Assembly: GCA_964472195.1 (NCBI GenBank)
Contig: CAYYJH010000099.1
Span: 1-9,552 of the forward strand
DNA from: BS750m-G4 sp964472195
Lineage (GTDB): Bacteria > Bacteroidota > Ignavibacteria > Tepidaquicellales > Tepidaquicellaceae
Length of the DNA: 9,552 nt
Direction: 5' to 3'
Made by a program: the position numbers and the translations under genes. The notes beneath the pieces were generated by a model. It made no database searches, was not told the DNA's origin, and worked only from the letters and a program-made list of their open reading frames with translations. Below, piece after piece: positions 6,641 through 9,552 of the stretch. How positions within the stretch are numbered: position 1 is the stretch's first letter; the number at the start of each line of letters is the position of its first letter.

Positions 6641-9381
6641 TTATTTAATAAATTTATAATTTTAGAAGGGAATTTTGTTATAACTTCATTGAGTTTCGAT
6701 ATGTTTTTTCCACCAGCGGTTGCAAGATGAGGTCGTCCGCCGCCGCCGCCACCTAGTTCTTTAGCTGTTTCGGAGATTAATTTTCCCGCATGGAGGTTTC
6801 TATCTTTAATTAAGTTATCGCTGACTGTACAAACTAAATTAATTTTATCGTTTAATACTACTGCTATTAGTCCGACTCCATTCTTAAGTTTTCTATAAAG
6901 TCCGTCCCCGAGTTCTTTAAGCTCGTCTATATTATTAAGTACCATCGTATCTGCTACAATTTTAACATCGTTTATAATTGGAGATTTTTCAATTATTATA
7001 TCAAGCTGTTTAAAAACTTTCTGAAGGTTTTGTTTTAGCAATTCTTTTTCTGTCTGTTTCTTTTCTTCCAAATATTTCTCACGGACTACATACAATGATT
7101 TTATAGTCTCATCAAGGTGAGTAATATACTTTTTCATAGAATCAGCATCTCTGAAATCAGTACCTTGAAAATCTTTCTTAAAATTAGCCAATCCATTTTT
7201 GAATTTATCAGTGTATTTAGAAGGAAGATCTGAGATAATATTTTCAATACCAGATGTTTTTTCATTTATTAAATTGATGATACCTTCACCCGTTCTCGCA
7301 AAAATTCTTCGTACTCCAGAAGAAATGCTTTCCTCCTTTACGATCTTGAACAAACCAATATCATTTGTAGAAGTAACATGAGTACCTCCGCAAAATTCTA
7401 TACTATACTTATCGTCGACAATGACGACTCTAACTTTATCTCCATATTTCTCCCCGAAGAATTTTTTAACATTTGGAATCTTGTTCGCATCTTCTATAGT
7501 TATATCTTCTAAAGTTTTTATAGTAATATTTTCTTGAATTTTATTATTTACAATATTTTCGATTTCCTCGAGTTGTTTTGATTCGACTTTTTGAAAATGA
7601 GGAAAATCGAACCTTAAATATTCATCACTTACAAGTGATCCCATTTGTTTTACATGATTGCCGAGAACTTGTCTTAGAGCTTCGTGTAATATATGAGTTG
7701 CTGTATGATTACGCTGAATAGCGCGACGTCTCCTATAATCTACTTTTGCGATAATGGATTTATCCAACTCTGGAATTTCAGTATCATCCGGTGTTCTGAC
7801 AAGAACTGAATACTTATTGGGAACGTCTAATACCTCTAATTCAATTTCGTTATTTGCAATAATTTTTCCAACATCACTTATTTGTCCACCGGCTTCTGAG
7901 TAAAATGGATTTTTTGTTAATATTAATATATTTTCGGATGGTTTCTTTAGCTCGAACTGTTTAACGATTTTGGTTCCTATTCCTTTTTCCGAAATTTCCC
8001 ATGGATTATAAACTCGATTTTTTCCAATATCTTTTTCATCAAATACAAAATCTTTTGTATCAGAGTATGCAAAGTGTTCTTTCCGGTCTTTTCTCGCACG
8101 TTCTTTTTGCATTTTCATTTCTTCTTCGAACTTTTTCATATCTACTGTATAACCATGTTCTTTTGCCATAACCTGAGTTAAGTCTAAAGGAAACCCATAC
8201 GTATCGTAAAGTTTAAATGCATCTTCACCCGGAAAAATCTTTTCTTTATTCTTTCCTAACTTCAATATAACTTCATAAAATAATTCTATTCCTCTATCGA
8301 GAGTGACGCTAAAACTTTCTTCTTCAGCTCTGATAACTTCTTTGACAAAATCCCTATTTTCATCAAGTTCAGGAAATATATCCTTGAAGTTGTCAACAAC
8401 AAGATCGACTAACCTATATAGCAATGGTTTTTTGTAATTGAGTTTTCTCGATAATCTTGAAGCCCTTCTCAGGATTCTTCTTAAAACATAACCTCTCCCT
8501 TCGTTGGATGGAATTGCTCCATCGCTTATTGCGAACTCTAAAGCTCTTATATGATCTGCAATAGAATTAATTGAGGATAGATTTTCACCTTCATATTTTT
8601 TCCCGGTTATTTCGCATATCCTGGAAATTATCGGTTGAAAAATATCAGTTCCATAATTTGATGTTTTCCTTTGAAGAACTCTCACAACTCTTTCGAAACC
8701 CATTCCGGTATCTACATGTTTCTTTGGTAATGTAGTCAGATTACCGTTACTATCTCGATTGTATTGTATAAAAACTAGGTTCCAAATTTCTATTACATCT
8801 TCAAGTCCTGCATTAATATCTTTTGATTTACACCCATCTTTTGTTAAGTCGTAATGAATTTCCGAACATGGACCACACGGACCGGTATCACCCATTTCCC
8901 AAAAATTATCTTTCTCATCGAATTTTAGAACGTGAGATGGGTCAATATCAGTTTCGTTCTTCCATAAATTAAATGCTTCATCATCGGTATCATAAACAGT
9001 TGCCCAGAGTCTGTCTTTTGACAATTTCCAGACTTCAGTTAACAATTCCCAAGCCCATTTAATGGCTTCTTTTTTATAGTAATCCCCGAAAGACCAGTTG
9101 CCTAGCATTTCGAAAAAAGTATGATGGTAACCATCGACTCCAACCTCTTCAAGGTCGTTATGCTTGCCACCGGCTCTTATGCATTTTTGTGTATTTGCAC
9201 ATCGGCTGTATTCCCTTGTTCCTGTTCCAAGGAATACATCTTTAAATTGATTCATTCCAGCGTTTGCAAAAAGCAATGTTGGGTCATCATAGGGAACTAC
9301 AGATGAGGATGGTACAATTTTATGTTCTTTCTCTTTAAAAAATTCTAAGAATGATTGCCTAATTTCTTTTGATGTCAACAA
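6637..9381 (-). CDS. alaS: Alanyl-tRNA synthetase
   Basis: A full-length 914-residue class II synthetase that charges tRNA-Ala with alanine in the cytoplasm and edits mischarged serine or glycine. Domains in order: catalytic core (about 1-250) with PSSSVVPYDDPTLLFANAGM (24-43), RCANTQKCIRAGGKHNDLEE (60-79) and FFEMLGNWSFGDYY (89-102); GRGYVLRRILRRASR (295-309); FYSEAGGQISDVG (493-505); editing-site metal ligands H559 and H563 in HTATH and C664 and H668 in CGGTH; a helical linker (about 720-800); and the C-Ala/DHHA1 domain with the glycine loop and RPHLATAGG (877-891). Nothing expected is missing. The start is TTG at 9381, or the next TTG at 9378, which would give MTSKEIRQSF, the commoner N-terminus; no in-frame ATG lies just upstream. 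It leads the alaS-nucleotidyltransferase-DUF885 cluster. A trinucleotide GCC run near 6737-6750 is simply the six-glycine loop. Confidence 0.98.
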   Translation of the reverse strand: MLTSKEIRQSFLEFFKEKEHKIVPSSSVVPYDDPTLLFANAGMNQFKDVFLGTGTREYSRCANTQKCIRAGGKHNDLEEVGVDGYHHTFFEMLGNWSFGDYYKKEAIKWAWELLTEVWKLSKDRLWATVYDTDDEAFNLWKNETDIDPSHVLKFDEKDNFWEMGDTGPCGPCSEIHYDLTKDGCKSKDINAGLEDVIEIWNLVFIQYNRDSNGNLTTLPKKHVDTGMGFERVVRVLQRKTSNYGTDIFQPIISRICEITGKKYEGENLSSINSIADHIRALEFAISDGAIPSNEGRGYVLRRILRRASRLSRKLNYKKPLLYRLVDLVVDNFKDIFPELDENRDFVKEVIRAEEESFSVTLDRGIELFYEVILKLGKNKEKIFPGEDAFKLYDTYGFPLDLTQVMAKEHGYTVDMKKFEEEMKMQKERARKDRKEHFAYSDTKDFVFDEKDIGKNRVYNPWEISEKGIGTKIVKQFELKKPSENILILTKNPFYSEAGGQISDVGKIIANNEIELEVLDVPNKYSVLVRTPDDTEIPELDKSIIAKVDYRRRRAIQRNHTATHILHEALRQVLGNHVKQMGSLVSDEYLRFDFPHFQKVESKQLEEIENIVNNKIQENITIKTLEDITIEDANKIPNVKKFFGEKYGDKVRVVIVDDKYSIEFCGGTHVTSTNDIGLFKIVKEESISSGVRRIFARTGEGIINLINEKTSGIENIISDLPSKYTDKFKNGLANFKKDFQGTDFRDADSMKKYITHLDETIKSLYVVREKYLEEKKQTEKELLKQNLQKVFKQLDIIIEKSPIINDVKIVADTMVLNNIDELKELGDGLYRKLKNGVGLIAVVLNDKINLVCTVSDNLIKDRNLHAGKLISETAKELGGGGGGRPHLATAGGKNISKLNEVITKFPSKIINLLNK

Positions 9382-9407
9382 ATTAATATAAAAATTAAAA
9401 TAATTTA

Positions 9408-9415
9408 CAAAAGTA
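9408..9415 (-). promoter_or_regulatory. Candidate -7 promoter element (TAnnTTTG) for alaS
   Basis: The minus strand reads TACTTTTG, an exact match to the TAnnTTTG -7 consensus known from Bacteroidota housekeeping promoters. It ends 27 bases before the TTG start at 9381, leaving room for a 5' leader of roughly 20 bases. I see no good -33 TTTG or TTG at the usual distance, so the assignment is tentative in such A/T-rich DNA. Confidence 0.45.
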
Positions 9416-9446
9416 AAATATACGAATATAAATTGAAATGTAATTG

Positions 9447-9461
9447 ATTGTTATTAACAAT
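9447..9461. repeat. 15-base palindrome upstream of alaS
   Basis: ATTGTTA (9447-9453) and TAACAAT (9455-9461) are perfect inverted repeats around one T. The site lies about 30 bases upstream of the candidate -7 element, where an activator or repressor dimer could bind. It is A/T-rich and may be chance. Confidence 0.4.
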
Positions 9462-9475
9462 GAAATGAAATGGGT

Positions 9476-9504
9476 TTTAGAGTCTAAATTTTTATTATTT
9501 TAGA
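9476..9504. repeat. Three TTTAGA/TCTAAA half-sites
   Basis: TTTAGA (9476-9481) and TCTAAA (9483-9488) form a 13-base palindrome around one G, and a third half-site TTTAGA follows at 9499-9504. The middle copy can pair with either neighbour. This could be an operator for a gene beyond the right edge, or a weak hairpin; nothing in the window decides. Confidence 0.35.
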
Positions 9505-9552
9505 TTACTTACATAATATCAGTATACAAAAATGTATTTTTTCTAAAAAAAT

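Larger units (their letters stand above)
9382..9552. other. A/T-rich intergenic region upstream of alaS
   Basis: 171 bases to the right edge with no credible coding frame. It carries the probable alaS promoter element and two short palindromic sites. The gene beyond the right edge is not visible, so it is unknown whether this is a divergent promoter region. Confidence 0.6.

Noticed and set aside
6737..6750. Trinucleotide repeat as an unstable repeat locus
   Set aside because: It encodes the conserved six-glycine loop before RPHLATAGG in the alaS C-terminal domain, which is normal for the family.
9524..9543. Hairpin ATACA/TGTAT followed by a T-run as a plus-strand terminator
   Set aside because: The stem is 5 bp of mostly A/T, and no plus-strand gene precedes it in the window, so there is nothing for it to terminate.
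1..9552. CRISPR array, tRNA or rRNA genes, transposases, toxin-antitoxin or phage genes
   Set aside because: I looked for regularly spaced repeats, tRNA-like cloverleaf sequences and typical mobile-element motifs and saw none.

Overview
The window looks like a piece of a low-GC genome from the Bacteroidota/Chlorobiota/Ignavibacteriota (FCB) group. This rests on three things: genes preceded by A/T-rich leaders with no visible Shine-Dalgarno sequence, a TAnnTTTG promoter element upstream of alaS, and protein types common in that group (a carboxypeptidase-regulatory-like beta-sandwich nested in a lipocalin-like protein, a YtnP-like lactonase-type hydrolase, an SSS symporter, a DUF885 peptidase). 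A run of exactly 100 Ns shows that the contig was scaffolded, probably from a draft or metagenome assembly. The phylum call is inference; no rRNA gene is present to settle it.

The left half is read on the plus strand. A hypothetical protein cut by the left edge ends at 608. After a 131-base intergenic region comes a two-gene unit, an intact metallo-beta-lactamase-fold hydrolase (740-1594) and a sodium:solute symporter (1622-3112), 27 bases apart. After a 72-base gap come two small membrane proteins 13 bases apart: one with a single membrane helix and a TPR-like tail (3185-3724), the other with three predicted helices (3738-4016).

The right half is read on the minus strand as one tight cluster: alaS (9381-6637, alanyl-tRNA synthetase, TTG start), a sugar-1-phosphate nucleotidyltransferase with a beta-helix tail (6640-5651, GTG start overlapping the alaS stop by 4 bases) and a DUF885-family metallopeptidase (5637-4174) 13 bases further on. 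The peptidase is interrupted by the assembly gap, and family knowledge suggests the real gap is larger than 100 bases.

The two halves converge on a 157-base spacer holding a striking three-tier palindrome (4095-4161). It may be a dispersed REP/MITE-like repeat, a bidirectional terminator, or both. The right edge (9382-9552) is A/T-rich non-coding DNA with the probable alaS promoter and two short palindromes.

Most of the content is housekeeping or ordinary metabolic genes. I found no convincing new multi-gene system. The items most worth a second look are the palindrome, the nested-domain protein at the left edge, the uncharacterised small membrane-protein pair, and the mis-sized gap in the peptidase gene.
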